Shown in pieces: positions 36,034-45,842 of a stretch of DNA of 64,000 bases. The notes under the pieces were generated by a model. It was not told the origin of the DNA. It saw only the letters and a program-made list of their open reading frames with translations, and did no database searches. The position numbers were made by a program, and so were the translations under genes. Positions within the stretch are counted from its first letter, which is position 1. The number at the start of each line of letters is the position of its first letter. The stretch spans positions 186,001 to 250,000 of the forward strand of contig NZ_CP069247.1 in the NCBI RefSeq assembly GCF_021065005.1, given 5' to 3'. Origin of the DNA: Candidatus Gromoviella agglomerans (GTDB lineage: Bacteria; Pseudomonadota; Alphaproteobacteria; CAJXXZ01; G021065005).

Positions 36034-39000
36034 CACCTTCTTTTTCGCAAAAGGCTTAATATAAGAATAAACAACTGGAAAAACTAACAATATAAATAAA
36101 GTTCCTGTAGACATACCTCCAACAATAACCCAACCAAGCTGTCTCCTCACAGCAGAACCAGTACCAGTAGCAAGAGCTAAAGGCAAAGATCCAAGCACCA
36201 TAGCAAATGTAGTCATTAATATCGCACGCCATCTCAATAAACAAGCATTTATAATAGCAGATTGAATACTGTATCCATCTCTGACCATTTTATCCGCAAA
36301 ATCAACTATCAATATTCCATGCTTCGTGATAAGACCAACTAAAGTAATAAATCCAATATTACTAAATATATTCAAGCTACCATCAGGAATCAATCTCAAT
36401 GTGAAAAGCGCACCACTAAGAGCCAAAGGCACAGTGAACATAACTATCAAAGGAGACACAAAACTCTCAAATTGAGCAGCCATAATAAGAAAAACAAATA
36501 CAATAGCGAGCAAGAACATAATCAATGTAGTATTTGACTCTTCTATCACTCGCACTAAATCTTGTCCTGGAGATAAAAATACTCCATCAGGCAAAAAAGC
36601 AGATACATCATTCTTTATAGATTTATACACATCAAGATTAGAACATCCCTCTCGAACTTTCACTCCAAATCCAATCGTACGCAACGCACCAGAATGCTTA
36701 ACTTCTGGAAATTTCGAAACCTGTCGCATTTTGAAAACATCATTTAATGAAACAGATCCTTTTTTAACAGGATACATAAAAGTAAATATATCCTTTTCAG
36801 TTTCTCTAAATTCCTTATCAGCCACAATTAACACCCGATAACGAGCATAACCATCAGTAGAGAAAGTAGTAACATGCTTTCCGTGCCATATCGCAGACAT
36901 CTGATCTGCAACATCTCTTAAATTAGTAACACCAAGAGAAGTTAACATATCCAGATCTATAGTTAACTCAATCTCAGAAATTCGCTCAGATAAATCCCAT
37001 TGAGCATAATGCACATTAGGATTCATTCTTAATTGCGATAAAACAACACCAGCATTTGAAATCAAATCATCATAGTTTCCATTACTTTGCAACAAAAATG
37101 TAAAATCGTACTGCTTACTACTAGATGAAGATAACAAACTAGAAGGAGCATAAGCATAAAACTGTACAACATTCGACATTTTCTTAAATTCCTCATTCAT
37201 AATCTTCGCTAACTCAAATGAAGAACGCTTTCTTCCCTTTTTTAGGGTCAAAACTAAATAATTTTCATCACTCAACTGAACAGCTGATATTATATCCTTT
37301 ACCTCTGGAAAACTTCTTGCTAACTTCTCAACATTTCGAACATATGGCTCAGATTTATCTAATGGAGTACCAAAATGCGTAAGCCCACTAATATAAATCT
37401 GCCCTATATCATCAGGTTTTGAAAATTCTGAAGGCAAAGATACAAACGAAATAGTAGCAAAAACAGATAAAAACACAAGTCCTATAAGGACATAATGCTT
37501 AAAATTCATCACAAAATTCAGATAATTTTCATATAATCTACGCAATCTTTCATCAAAACTACTAAACCAACCAAAACACCCTTCCAAAACTCTACTAGAA
37601 CTAGATGAAGACAATAATCTTGCACACATCATAGGAGATAAAGTAATAGCAACAAAACCAGAAATCAAAACACAACCAGCAAGAGTAACAGCAAATTCTC
37701 TAAAAAACTTCGCTGTCGTACCACCGTAAAGCAAAATGGGCAAATAAACTGCACTCAAAGTAAAAGTCATCGCAATAACAGCAGAGCTTATCTCGCCAAA
37801 CCCTTTCTTAGCAGCCTCAAATGGAGCGTAACCTTGCTCTACATAGCGATATATATTCTCCAAAACCAAAATTGCATCATCAACTAACAGACCAACGGAT
37901 AAAACTAATGCCAACAATGTAATAACGTTTATACTAAAACCGAAAAATTTAATGATCATGAAAGTAGAAATTAAACATATCGGAATAGTAATAACAGGAA
38001 CGATGGAACCTCTAAAAGAACGCAAGAAAAGCAATATCGTAATAACAACCAAAATCACCGCCTCTATTATACTTTTGTAAACCTCAAATATAGAATCCTT
38101 AACAGAATCAGAAGCATCATAAGCTACATCCAATTTCATTCCACCTGGCAATCTGTCTCGAAGTGAAGGCAAAATCTTCATCACTTCTTTGGAAACATCA
38201 ACAGGATTTGTATGAGAAATAATATGAATAAAAATAGCACGATTGCCATTAAAATATGCACGACTTTTCTCCTTCTCAGCAGACAAACTCACCTTTCCAA
38301 CATCACGAAATTTTATGATCGACCCATCATTAGTCATGATTGGAATATCACCGTATTCTTCTTCCGTCTTCAAATCATTTACTAGAACAACACTCATCTC
38401 AGAATCTTTGTTCTCGAAACGACCGATGTTGAGGCGATTTATATTAATATCATAAACAGCCTTAACCACATCATTAGATGATATTCCATAATGATTGAGT
38501 TTTATAGAATTAAGCAAAATTCTCATCTCTGGCTGAGATCCACCATATGTTATCGCACTTGCAACACCTGGCAAAGATGCTAATAAACTCTCCAAATTTC
38601 TCACAGAATAATCGTACAAAGATGAACGATCAAATGCATCTCCATACAATACCAAATACATAACAGGAGAAGAGTCTACATCAGCTTTTGTAACTTTCTG
38701 AACAAAATTTTTCGGCAAAACTTCATTTAACTGTTGCATAGAAGATAAAACATCAACGTACGCTGTATTAATGTTAGCATCTTCTCTAAACTTTAACTTA
38801 ACAAGCGTCCTATCATTTTCACTTCTAGAATCGATACTTTTTAACGACTCGATACTAGCAAACCGATCCTCCAAAACCTTAGTCACTTGCATCTCCATAA
38901 CATCAGAGCTAAACCCAGGACATCTAACCTCAACCGTAATAACTGGATAAGATATCTTCGGATATTCCCTCACTCCAATTTGAAAATAACAGACAATACC

Positions 39001-39069
39001 AGCGACAGTAATCATTATACTCATAACCCAAGCCAAAACTGGCCTGTATATAAAGAAATTTAAATTCAT
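36022..39069 (-). CDS. RND (HAE1-type) efflux pump, inner-membrane subunit
   Basis: 1,015 residues with the AcrB plan: N-terminal helix (FIYRPVLAWVMSIMITVAG), first porter loop, TM2-7 with the proton-relay aspartates in GLLVDDAILVLENIYR, TM with AITLSPMMCARLL, a second large porter loop and the final helix bundle (IMAAQFESFVSPLIVMFTVP, ITLVGLITKHGILIVDFAD). Drives proton-coupled export of drugs, lipids or similar. It is preceded by its membrane-fusion protein with AAGGAG 13 bases upstream. No outer-membrane channel gene lies nearby, so a shared TolC must be supplied elsewhere. The substrate is unknown. Confidence 0.95.
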   Translation of the reverse strand: MNLNFFIYRPVLAWVMSIMITVAGIVCYFQIGVREYPKISYPVITVEVRCPGFSSDVMEMQVTKVLEDRFASIESLKSIDSRSENDRTLVKLKFREDANINTAYVDVLSSMQQLNEVLPKNFVQKVTKADVDSSPVMYLVLYGDAFDRSSLYDYSVRNLESLLASLPGVASAITYGGSQPEMRILLNSIKLNHYGISSNDVVKAVYDININRLNIGRFENKDSEMSVVLVNDLKTEEEYGDIPIMTNDGSIIKFRDVGKVSLSAEKEKSRAYFNGNRAIFIHIISHTNPVDVSKEVMKILPSLRDRLPGGMKLDVAYDASDSVKDSIFEVYKSIIEAVILVVITILLFLRSFRGSIVPVITIPICLISTFMIIKFFGFSINVITLLALVLSVGLLVDDAILVLENIYRYVEQGYAPFEAAKKGFGEISSAVIAMTFTLSAVYLPILLYGGTTAKFFREFAVTLAGCVLISGFVAITLSPMMCARLLSSSSSSRVLEGCFGWFSSFDERLRRLYENYLNFVMNFKHYVLIGLVFLSVFATISFVSLPSEFSKPDDIGQIYISGLTHFGTPLDKSEPYVRNVEKLARSFPEVKDIISAVQLSDENYLVLTLKKGRKRSSFELAKIMNEEFKKMSNVVQFYAYAPSSLLSSSSSKQYDFTFLLQSNGNYDDLISNAGVVLSQLRMNPNVHYAQWDLSERISEIELTIDLDMLTSLGVTNLRDVADQMSAIWHGKHVTTFSTDGYARYRVLIVADKEFRETEKDIFTFMYPVKKGSVSLNDVFKMRQVSKFPEVKHSGALRTIGFGVKVREGCSNLDVYKSIKNDVSAFLPDGVFLSPGQDLVRVIEESNTTLIMFLLAIVFVFLIMAAQFESFVSPLIVMFTVPLALSGALFTLRLIPDGSLNIFSNIGFITLVGLITKHGILIVDFADKMVRDGYSIQSAIINACLLRWRAILMTTFAMVLGSLPLALATGTGSAVRRQLGWVIVGGMSTGTLFILLVFPVVYSYIKPFAKKKVILE

Positions 39070-39082
39070 ATCAATCTCTCCT

Positions 39083-40159
39083 TTAGCTATTAGATACTAC
39101 ATCAACAGGCATATTATCATAAATACTATGCACACCAGATATAACAACTTCATCACCATTTACCAAAGAGCCATCTTCAACAGGACTTACATGAACATCA
39201 TTGCTATCTTTTTTCTCAACACCAGCAATAACTTCAATTTTCTGCACAAATCCACTCTTTACACAAAATACATACGATTTACCTTCTTCATTCTTTATAG
39301 AAATTTTCGGCACAAATAAACCACTAGAAGCCTTTTGAATATCAACAACAACAGTCACAGATTTTCCAGGCAATAAACCATAATTCTTGGCCAAATTATC
39401 AATTTTTGCACGAACCAAGAACATTTTACTATTATCAGCAACAACATCTCTTCCAACAAAAGAAGCATTTACAAAGGAAGATCCACTATTATCGAGCAAA
39501 ACTTGAATATTACCATTTTCAATATATTCAACAATTCTTTGTGGAACATGAAATTCAATATAAAAACTAGAATCATCAACCACAACTGCTAATTTAGTAG
39601 TCGCACTTGTCCTCATATCATCATAACCAGTAGTCGCACCTACTAGCTTATAAGACACACCAATCTTTCCAGATATAGGAGAAACAATATTTGATCTCTT
39701 CTTCAGAGCCTCCGCTTCCTTTAAGTTTGCAGCAGCAACCTCAAACTTTTCTTTTGCGCTTTCAAGATCATTAATAGATATAGAATCAGTATTATATAAA
39801 TTGGAAGCCCTCTGATATGTCGCTTGAGACTTCTTTAAAGTAGCCAAAGCAGACTCATACTTAGCCTCAATATCCTGAGAATCTATCTCATACAATAATT
39901 GCCCCTCTTTTACATATGAATTTGGAGTAAAATGTATTTTCTTTATATACCCTTTGATATCACAATGGACCTCAAATGTACGAACAGCATTAACAGATGC
40001 AGAAGTTCTATAAGACTCAACAACCTTATCAGAATAAACTCTAGATACCTCTACATTTTGCTTTCTATAAGAAATCTCCTTATCCTTCTGATTAGAACAA
40101 CCTGATAAAAGCCCAACAGCGCAAATGTAATAAAAAACACGAATTTTGTTCATAAACAA
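39083..40159 (-). CDS. RND efflux periplasmic adaptor lipoprotein
   Basis: 358 residues with a lipoprotein signal (lipobox LLSGC, about Cys21). Mature order: biotinyl-lipoyl half (VHCDIKGYIKKIHFTPNSYV, KEGQLLYEIDSQD), an alpha-helical hairpin (ATLKKSQATYQRASNLYNTD ... ANLKEAEALKKR), second lipoyl half (IVSPISGKIGVSYKLVGA), beta-barrel (YGLLPGKSVTVVVDI) and membrane-proximal domain. It links the RND pump to the outer-membrane channel. It sits 13 bases upstream of the pump gene and 32 bases after pgsA; the three probably form one transcript. Confidence 0.94.
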   Translation of the reverse strand: MFMNKIRVFYYICAVGLLSGCSNQKDKEISYRKQNVEVSRVYSDKVVESYRTSASVNAVRTFEVHCDIKGYIKKIHFTPNSYVKEGQLLYEIDSQDIEAKYESALATLKKSQATYQRASNLYNTDSISINDLESAKEKFEVAAANLKEAEALKKRSNIVSPISGKIGVSYKLVGATTGYDDMRTSATTKLAVVVDDSSFYIEFHVPQRIVEYIENGNIQVLLDNSGSSFVNASFVGRDVVADNSKMFLVRAKIDNLAKNYGLLPGKSVTVVVDIQKASSGLFVPKISIKNEEGKSYVFCVKSGFVQKIEVIAGVEKKDSNDVHVSPVEDGSLVNGDEVVISGVHSIYDNMPVDVVSNS

Positions 40160-40191
40160 TAAATATAGCTCAAATTTTGCTCCATTATAAA

Positions 40192-40773
40192 CTAAGTTTC
40201 ATTACAATTAAAGCAATATATTACATATTGAACACAACTTATAAAAGAATTAATCGCAGATAATACCAACAGATAATATCCAACATGATCAATAAAAATT
40301 AAAACTTCATTACTTAAAATTAATTTAAACGACAAACAAAATAAAATACAGCCCAAACTTACCATTTGCAGTAAAGTCTTAAATTTTGCACTTAAACTCA
40401 CTGGAAAGGTCATAAATTTCCTTAACTCTGAGACAAAAATTTCTCTAAAAACTATAACAGAAGCGCAAGCAATACCTACTTCATCAAACACTCCTCTATA
40501 AGATAAAAGCAAGAGAACATTTGTAATCAGCAATTTATCTGCTATAGGATCCATAAATGCACCAATTTTGGAAACAGATGTAAGCAATCTAGCAAGATAT
40601 CCATCAAAATAATCAGTAATAGTCGCAAACAAAAACAAAAAAAATGCAAAGCAATCAAACTTCTGAGTTGACAAACAAAGCATCCAAGTAATAAATGGGA
40701 CAGCAGCAATACGACTTCCAGTTAATATATTAGGAATGTATTTCACATCTACAAAGCAGGCGTAATAATTCAT
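40192..40773 (-). CDS. pgsA: CDP-diacylglycerol-glycerol-3-phosphate 3-phosphatidyltransferase
   Basis: Makes phosphatidylglycerophosphate, precursor of phosphatidylglycerol. The CDP-alcohol phosphotransferase signature DG-x2-AR-x8-G-x3-D-x3-D is intact (FDGYLARLLTSVSKIGAFMD then PIAD), preceded by PNILTGSRIAAVPFI, the usual PgsA N-terminus (PN-x-LT-x-x-R). About six membrane segments; 193 aa is typical. The family also includes cardiolipin and phosphatidylserine synthases; the PNxLTxxR start favours PgsA. Upstream of the MFP-RND pair on the same strand. Confidence 0.92.
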   Translation of the reverse strand: MNYYACFVDVKYIPNILTGSRIAAVPFITWMLCLSTQKFDCFAFFLFLFATITDYFDGYLARLLTSVSKIGAFMDPIADKLLITNVLLLLSYRGVFDEVGIACASVIVFREIFVSELRKFMTFPVSLSAKFKTLLQMVSLGCILFCLSFKLILSNEVLIFIDHVGYYLLVLSAINSFISCVQYVIYCFNCNET

Positions 40774-40874
40774 AATAACAACAATATAAGTACATATAAA
40801 CTGAAAAATTTATAAAAAAATATCATCACTAACAATCTTCTATGTTACCATTGAAAATCGAAATATTTAAAATC

Positions 40875-41465
40875 ATGCAAATAAACGTACTTATGATTGT
40901 AGCACTTGCTTTATTGTGCTCAGATACTCTTGCAAAACAAGAAGCAAATAAAAAAGAAGGCGGAGAAATCAATAAAATAACAGAAAGTACTATCAAGCAA
41001 AGTAAAGATTGGCTCAAAAATGCTAATAAAAAAATACTTTCATGTTTCAATATGGAAACAGCTGAATCTGTAATAGACGAAATATTTCATATAGAACACA
41101 TACTTTACTTAGCAACAAAAATCAAAAAAATCACTAATGAAGAAAAAAAAATATTTACTATATTTTTAGCAAAAATATTCTTTATGAACATAAAAGACAT
41201 ATGTGAGAACATAAAATTCTTAAATGCAAAACATGTTGATAAAAACCTAATACACGTAGAAACTAGCGCTCCAGGAGGAATTTATATAACATGGGTCGTT
41301 ATCTTTCTTCCTAATAACAAAGAGAAGTTTAGAATTTACGATGTTTTAGTCAACAATAGTAGCGTCTTTATAGAATTTAGAAAAGACATTTTAAAAATTC
41401 CACACACTCATTCAAACAGAAACAAAGATATATTTGAAGCAATACAAGACTACAATATCAGTTAG
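40875..41465 (+). CDS. MlaC-like periplasmic phospholipid-binding protein
   Basis: About 196 residues from the ATG at 40875 (frame open to 40842). A Sec signal peptide (MQINVLMIVALALLCSDTLA) precedes a helical-then-strand domain. The end reads FRIYDVLVNNSSVFIEFRKDI, which matches the MlaC/Ttg2D hallmark 'W-(K/R)-(I/V)-YDV-(L/I)-(V/I)-(D/E)-G-x-S-(L/V)-...-YR-x-x-F', and the middle (IFTIFLAKIFFMN) fits the 'F...F...L' helix before it. MlaC carries phospholipid between the outer-membrane MlaA and inner-membrane MlaFEDB. No other mla gene is adjacent, so the identification rests on the pattern alone. Confidence 0.55.
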   Translation: MQINVLMIVALALLCSDTLAKQEANKKEGGEINKITESTIKQSKDWLKNANKKILSCFNMETAESVIDEIFHIEHILYLATKIKKITNEEKKIFTIFLAKIFFMNIKDICENIKFLNAKHVDKNLIHVETSAPGGIYITWVVIFLPNNKEKFRIYDVLVNNSSVFIEFRKDILKIPHTHSNRNKDIFEAIQDYNIS

Positions 41466-41632
41466 TAAAATCATTGCCTAATTATTTGATCAACAATCAA
41501 AACACAAGTAAGAGTAAAAAAATGTTCACTAATTCCAAACAATAATTATGTGCAGAAAACCACTCAACGAGCATTTGACTCTAGATGCATGAATTACTGT
41601 AGAAATAGTTTATCGAAAATTTAAAATATAGA

Positions 41633-41660
41633 TTGAAAAAATACAATATTATAGTACAAT
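41633..41660 (+). promoter_or_regulatory. Promoter of tRNA-Ala
   Basis: TTGAAA (41633-41638, five of six), 16-bp spacer, TACAAT (41655-41660, five of six), ending ten bases before the tRNA. Confidence 0.5.
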
Positions 41661-41670
41661 TGAACCTATT

Positions 41671-41743
41671 GGGGATATAGCTCATCTGGTAGAGCATATG
41701 CTTTGCAAGCATAGGGTGGTCGGTTCGAGTCCGACTATCTCCA
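41671..41743 (+). tRNA. tRNA-Ala (TGC)
   Basis: A 73-nt cloverleaf: acceptor GGGGATA/TATCTCC (one G-T; no G3-U70 in the expected alanine position other than this pair, which is G3-T70 and so the alanine identity element), D arm GCTC/GAGC, anticodon stem TATGC/GCATA with loop TTTGCAA (TGC), T arm GTCGG-TTCGAGT-CCGAC. Discriminator A. It stands alone, not in an rRNA operon spacer. Confidence 0.95.
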
Positions 41744-42114
41744 CAATTATTTTGCATCAAGATCAATTCTGTACATTTTACTTGTTCATAAATCATAATT
41801 ATTTGTCCATCATGTAATATCTGAAAGATAAGTGAGCCATTTGGTGGATTAATAAAAATATTTTCCAATTATCAATAGTGCAGGTATATATTAAAAATCA
41901 TATTGTGAATAAGATAATTGAATTTGAAATTACATCTTCGAAAATAAATAAGGTTTATAAATATGAACAAAACTAAGCAGAATAAACACCATCAAAAATG
42001 CCATCAATTGTTGCATCCATAGCGTTTATAAATATGAACAAAACTAAGCAGAATAAACACCATCAAAAATGCCATCAATTGTTGCATCCATAGCGTTTAT
42101 AAATATGAACAAAA
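41744..42114. other. 371-bp spacer, right half made of pdhA tail copies
   Basis: 41744-41952 holds no supportable gene; 41953-42114 is covered by two complete extra copies, and the start of the third copy, of the 71-bp unit that ends pdhA. Confidence 0.6.
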
Positions 42115-42165
42115 CTAAGCAGAATAAACACCATCAAAAATGCCATCAATTGTTGCATCCATAGC
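41953..42165. repeat. 71-bp x3 perfect tandem repeat including the pdhA 3' end
   Basis: Three identical units start at 41953, 42024 and 42095, each beginning GTTTATAAATATGAACAAAA. The third holds the pdhA stop (complement at 42115-42117) and last 16 codons; the first two repeat that tail, stop and 20 downstream bases. A further GTTT at 42166 marks the unit boundary inside the gene. 71 is not a multiple of three. Confidence 0.97.
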
Positions 42166-43152
42166 GTTTCTCGCATCATCGTAAGCGCTTGATATTATTA
42201 CTCGAATGTGCTCTTTCACAAAATCAACAACTTCTGCCCCACAATCGTGTGATAACTCATCTTCTAAGCGCATAAGTGGGTCTATACCTTTCATCTCATT
42301 GACCTCATCCTTTGTTCTATATAAAGCAGGATCTGACATTGAATGTCCTTTATACCTATAAGTTTTCATCTCAACAAGCTGTGGAGTTTGAGTTTTACGT
42401 ACATTTTCTATAATATTCATTAAGGAATTTCTGGCAGTTTTTACATCCATTCTTTCAATTAAAGTACCTTTTATTCCGTAAGGCTCACCTCTTTTAAACA
42501 AATCTCCCGCACAAGCACGCTCGCAGCTAGTTCCCATTCCATATCCATTATTTTCTATTATATAAAGCACAGGTAATTTCCACAAAGCAGCCATGTTGAA
42601 TGCCTCATACACCTGCCCCTGATTACTAGCCCCATCTCCCATAAAAGTCACAGTTATTCCACCATCTTCCTTATATTTGTGAGCAAAAGCAAGACCTGTC
42701 CCAATAGGGACTTGCGCTCCAACTATTCCATGTCCTCCCCAAAATCCTTCTTTTGTGTTAAACAAGTGCATTGATCCACCTTTTCCTTTAGCAGAGCCAG
42801 TAACTTTACCCATAAGTTCACTAAATATAGAGAATGGGGATGCTCCACTTAACAACATATGACCATGACACCTATAAGCTGTGATTACACTATCTTGTGG
42901 CAATAAAACAGACTGAACTGAAGTAGCCACTGCTTCTTGGCCAATGTATAAATGACAAAATCCGCCAATCTCTCTTTTACCATACACCGCGCCACATTTT
43001 TCTTCAAATTTTCTTATGAGATGCATTGCATAGTAAAGACTGATGCTCTCAAGCTGCAAAGAATTAAAATTAGCGTTTAGATTCTTAAGACATTTCTCCA
43101 ACTCAAAAACATTAAATTTATGAAAAGGGCACAAATTCATAATGTTCATCAC
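42115..43152 (-). CDS. pdhA: Pyruvate dehydrogenase E1 component, alpha subunit
   Basis: Thiamine-diphosphate-dependent decarboxylation of pyruvate, with PdhB. Seen: YAMHLIRKFEEKCGAVYGKR, GFCHLYIGQEAV, YRCHGHML, the TPP/Mg motif GDGASNQGQVYEAFNMAALW closing with ENNGYGMGTS, and the phosphorylation-loop-like YRYKGHSMSDPALYR. 345 aa; about 20 extra residues at the N-terminus before the core. The C-terminal codons form part of a 71-bp repeat. It diverges from pdhB over a 124-bp spacer instead of forming the usual pdhA-pdhB operon. Confidence 0.96.
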   Translation of the reverse strand: MMNIMNLCPFHKFNVFELEKCLKNLNANFNSLQLESISLYYAMHLIRKFEEKCGAVYGKREIGGFCHLYIGQEAVATSVQSVLLPQDSVITAYRCHGHMLLSGASPFSIFSELMGKVTGSAKGKGGSMHLFNTKEGFWGGHGIVGAQVPIGTGLAFAHKYKEDGGITVTFMGDGASNQGQVYEAFNMAALWKLPVLYIIENNGYGMGTSCERACAGDLFKRGEPYGIKGTLIERMDVKTARNSLMNIIENVRKTQTPQLVEMKTYRYKGHSMSDPALYRTKDEVNEMKGIDPLMRLEDELSHDCGAEVVDFVKEHIRVIISSAYDDARNAMDATIDGIFDGVYSA

Positions 43153-43276
43153 AAACAGTACAACAATATAGCAAGATTATGAATCATAGTAAATTTACAT
43201 CATCAGAAATTGAATATTTTTTGCTATTCAACTTTCATATTAATCAAAACTATAATATCTTTTTAGTAATACAATC

Positions 43277-44272
43277 ATGAATACTATGTCAAGAACTACT
43301 GTTAGAGAATCCTTACGAGATGCAATGATAGAAGAAATGGACAGAGATTATAATGTTATTATTTTAGGAGAAGAAGTTGGAGAATATAACGGTGCTTACA
43401 AAGTAACGCAAGGTCTGCTGAGTAAATTCGGACCAAAGAGAGTAATTGACACTCCTATCACAGAAGCTGGATTTGCTGGACTTGGAATTGGAGCTGCATT
43501 TAATGGCCTAAGACCAATTGTAGAATTCATGACATTTAATTTCGCCATGCAGGCTATAGATCAAATAATAAATTCAGCAGCAAAAACATCATACATGTCT
43601 GGAGGAGCTATAAACTGCCCAATAGTCTTTAGAGGACCAAACGGAGCAGCATCTCAAGTTGCAGCACAACACTCACAATGCTTTGCAAGTTGGTATGCTC
43701 ATTGTCCTGGTTTAAAGGTCATCTCTCCATATGATGCTCAAAGATCTAAAATACTACTAAAAGCAGCAATTCGCGATAACAATCCTGTAGTATTTCTAGA
43801 AAATGAAATTTTGTACAATAGGTATTTTGATATTGATCCCAATGATACAGAAGCAGAAATCGGCAAGAGCTTCATAATTCGCAAAGGAACAGATATCACT
43901 ATCACTGGATTTTCAATAATGCTGGAAAAAATTATAAAAGCAGCAGACATACTTCAGGAGAATTACGGAATCAATGCAGAGATAATAGATTTATGCACAT
44001 TAAGACCACTTGATGTTGAAACGATAACAAATTCTATTAAGAAAACTGGATTTTTACTATCTGTAGAAGAAGGATGGCCTTTTGCTTCAATAGGCTCAGA
44101 AATATGCGCAACAATTATGGAGTACGCGTTTGATTGGTTAGATGGCCCTCCTTGTAGACTATCGTCAAAGGACATTCCTTTACCATACGCAAAAACAATG
44201 GAAGAGAGGACAATTCCTCAAGTAGAGGACATTGTTAATAAAGCTTGCTACATACTTAACGTACAGCAATGA
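43277..44272 (+). CDS. pdhB: Pyruvate dehydrogenase E1 component, beta subunit
   Basis: 331 residues. Transketolase-type pyrimidine-binding domain: TVRESLRDAMIEEMDRD, LGEEVGEYNGAYKVTQGLL, VIDTPITEAGFAGLGIGAA, PIVEFMTFNFAMQAIDQI, VFRGPNGAASQVAAQHSQCF; C-terminal transketolase domain with DLCTLRPLD and VEEGWPFASIGSEI. The glutamate of TPITE activates the thiazolium. Size and motifs are those of the alphaproteobacterial PdhB without an N-terminal lipoyl domain. It is transcribed away from pdhA, so both share one spacer for control. Confidence 0.96.
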   Translation: MNTMSRTTVRESLRDAMIEEMDRDYNVIILGEEVGEYNGAYKVTQGLLSKFGPKRVIDTPITEAGFAGLGIGAAFNGLRPIVEFMTFNFAMQAIDQIINSAAKTSYMSGGAINCPIVFRGPNGAASQVAAQHSQCFASWYAHCPGLKVISPYDAQRSKILLKAAIRDNNPVVFLENEILYNRYFDIDPNDTEAEIGKSFIIRKGTDITITGFSIMLEKIIKAADILQENYGINAEIIDLCTLRPLDVETITNSIKKTGFLLSVEEGWPFASIGSEICATIMEYAFDWLDGPPCRLSSKDIPLPYAKTMEERTIPQVEDIVNKACYILNVQQ

Positions 44273-44490
44273 TTTTGCATAGATATTAATCTCATCAGTC
44301 ATTATCTTTGTTATTATAAAATATGAAAAACATACATCTTCATAAAGTGATTTTTCATAATTTAAAAAATTCTCATATAGTTTTTACAATCGTTAAATTA
44401 TATTATATAACCAATTGATCTTCATGATCTAATCAATATTGTCATACACTGATGAAAAGAGTAACCTCTATATCATATTGCAATCCCTCA

Positions 44491-45555
44491 ATGCGTACAA
44501 TACTTGCAATAGAAACAAGCTGCGACGATTCTTCTTGTGCTATTTTGCAAGATGAAAACATTTTATCAAACATTGTAAGCACTCAATCAATTCATCATAC
44601 ATATGGAGGCGTTATTCCACACATTGCCGCAGATGAACATGCAAAAAACCTTATTGACACAGCTGAAAGAGCAATTCACGAAGCGCAAATATCACTTAAA
44701 GATGTAGATTACTACACAGCAACATGCGGCCCAGGATTAATAGGCAGCTTAATAGTAGGCGCAACATTTACTAAAACGCTAGCAGTCATGTGTGATAAGC
44801 CATTCATAGCAATGAATCACTTGCGTGGACACGCACTAGCCGCAAGAATACTATCGAAAAACATCAAATATCATTACGAAAAAAAAAGAGACTTTGAAAT
44901 AAAACCTGAATTCCCATACCTATTATTACTATTATCTGGCGGACATTCTCAAATATTAATCGTACATGATCCATTAAAATATACAGTACTAGGGTCGACA
45001 TTAGACGACTCTGTAGGAGAAACATTTGACAAAGTTGCAAAAATGCTAAAATTACCTTACCCTGGAGGTCCTCATATAGAAGAAGCAGCAAAAAACGGCA
45101 ATGGGGCTACATTTAATTTCCCTCGACCGATGCTATACACAAATGATTGCAACATGTCATTTTCTGGACTAAAAACTGCTGTCAGAATGCAAATAGAGAA
45201 AATACAAAATATTTCCGAACAAGAAATAAAAGATATTTCAGCATCATTTCAAATGGCTATTTTAGAGGTAGTGTTAGCCAAAACAAGAATAGCAATTCAG
45301 AAATTCATTCAATTAACAGGAAAATCCATAGAAACAATAGTAATATCTGGCGGAGTTTCAGCAAATCAATTCATATCTTCAAATTTAAACAGTAAAATAC
45401 TTAAAGAATATGGAATAAGAGTTATATCACCAATTCATCACTTATGCACAGATAACGCTGGAATGATAGCATGGGCAGCAAATGAAATGATAAATTATGG
45501 ATACAAAACAAATGACTTATATTTCGAACCAACTCCTAGATGGGAACTCAATTAA
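44491..45555 (+). CDS. tsaD: tRNA N6-adenosine threonylcarbamoyltransferase
   Basis: Transfers the threonylcarbamoyl group to A37 of ANN-decoding tRNAs. ASKHA fold with ILAIETSCDDSSCAIL, VIPHIAADEHAKN, CGPGLIGSLIVGATF, the metal-binding MNHLRGHALAARI (two His), LLLSGGHSQILIV, VGETFDKVAKML and FSGLKTAV. The ATG at 44491 (MRTILAIETSCDD) is the better start, giving 354 aa; 13 codons more are open upstream. It stands alone between pdhB and ychF. Confidence 0.96.
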   Translation: MRTILAIETSCDDSSCAILQDENILSNIVSTQSIHHTYGGVIPHIAADEHAKNLIDTAERAIHEAQISLKDVDYYTATCGPGLIGSLIVGATFTKTLAVMCDKPFIAMNHLRGHALAARILSKNIKYHYEKKRDFEIKPEFPYLLLLLSGGHSQILIVHDPLKYTVLGSTLDDSVGETFDKVAKMLKLPYPGGPHIEEAAKNGNGATFNFPRPMLYTNDCNMSFSGLKTAVRMQIEKIQNISEQEIKDISASFQMAILEVVLAKTRIAIQKFIQLTGKSIETIVISGGVSANQFISSNLNSKILKEYGIRVISPIHHLCTDNAGMIAWAANEMINYGYKTNDLYFEPTPRWELN

Positions 45556-45842
45556 TTTTAAATGTTTTCACAATTTCCTTGGATTTTGCAAAAATCTCAC
45601 ACTTTGGAAAAGTATTCAAAAGATGATATCAGAATTTTTTTGTATTATAATCAATAATCTCTAAGTAGATTAACTACTGAATTTTATCTCAAAATAAACT
45701 ACAGGAATATATATAAAAATCACTCTTTTTTCGACATATGATTTCTCAGAAATACTAACAAGCAAGTCTAATTCATTCAAAAGTCATAATGGACTTTGTA
45801 TAAGTTTGATTTATAATATCAGGAATATACATTTTAAGTATC

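Noticed and set aside
41581-41868. 95-codon minus-strand frame
   Set aside because: It reads antisense through the tRNA-Ala gene.
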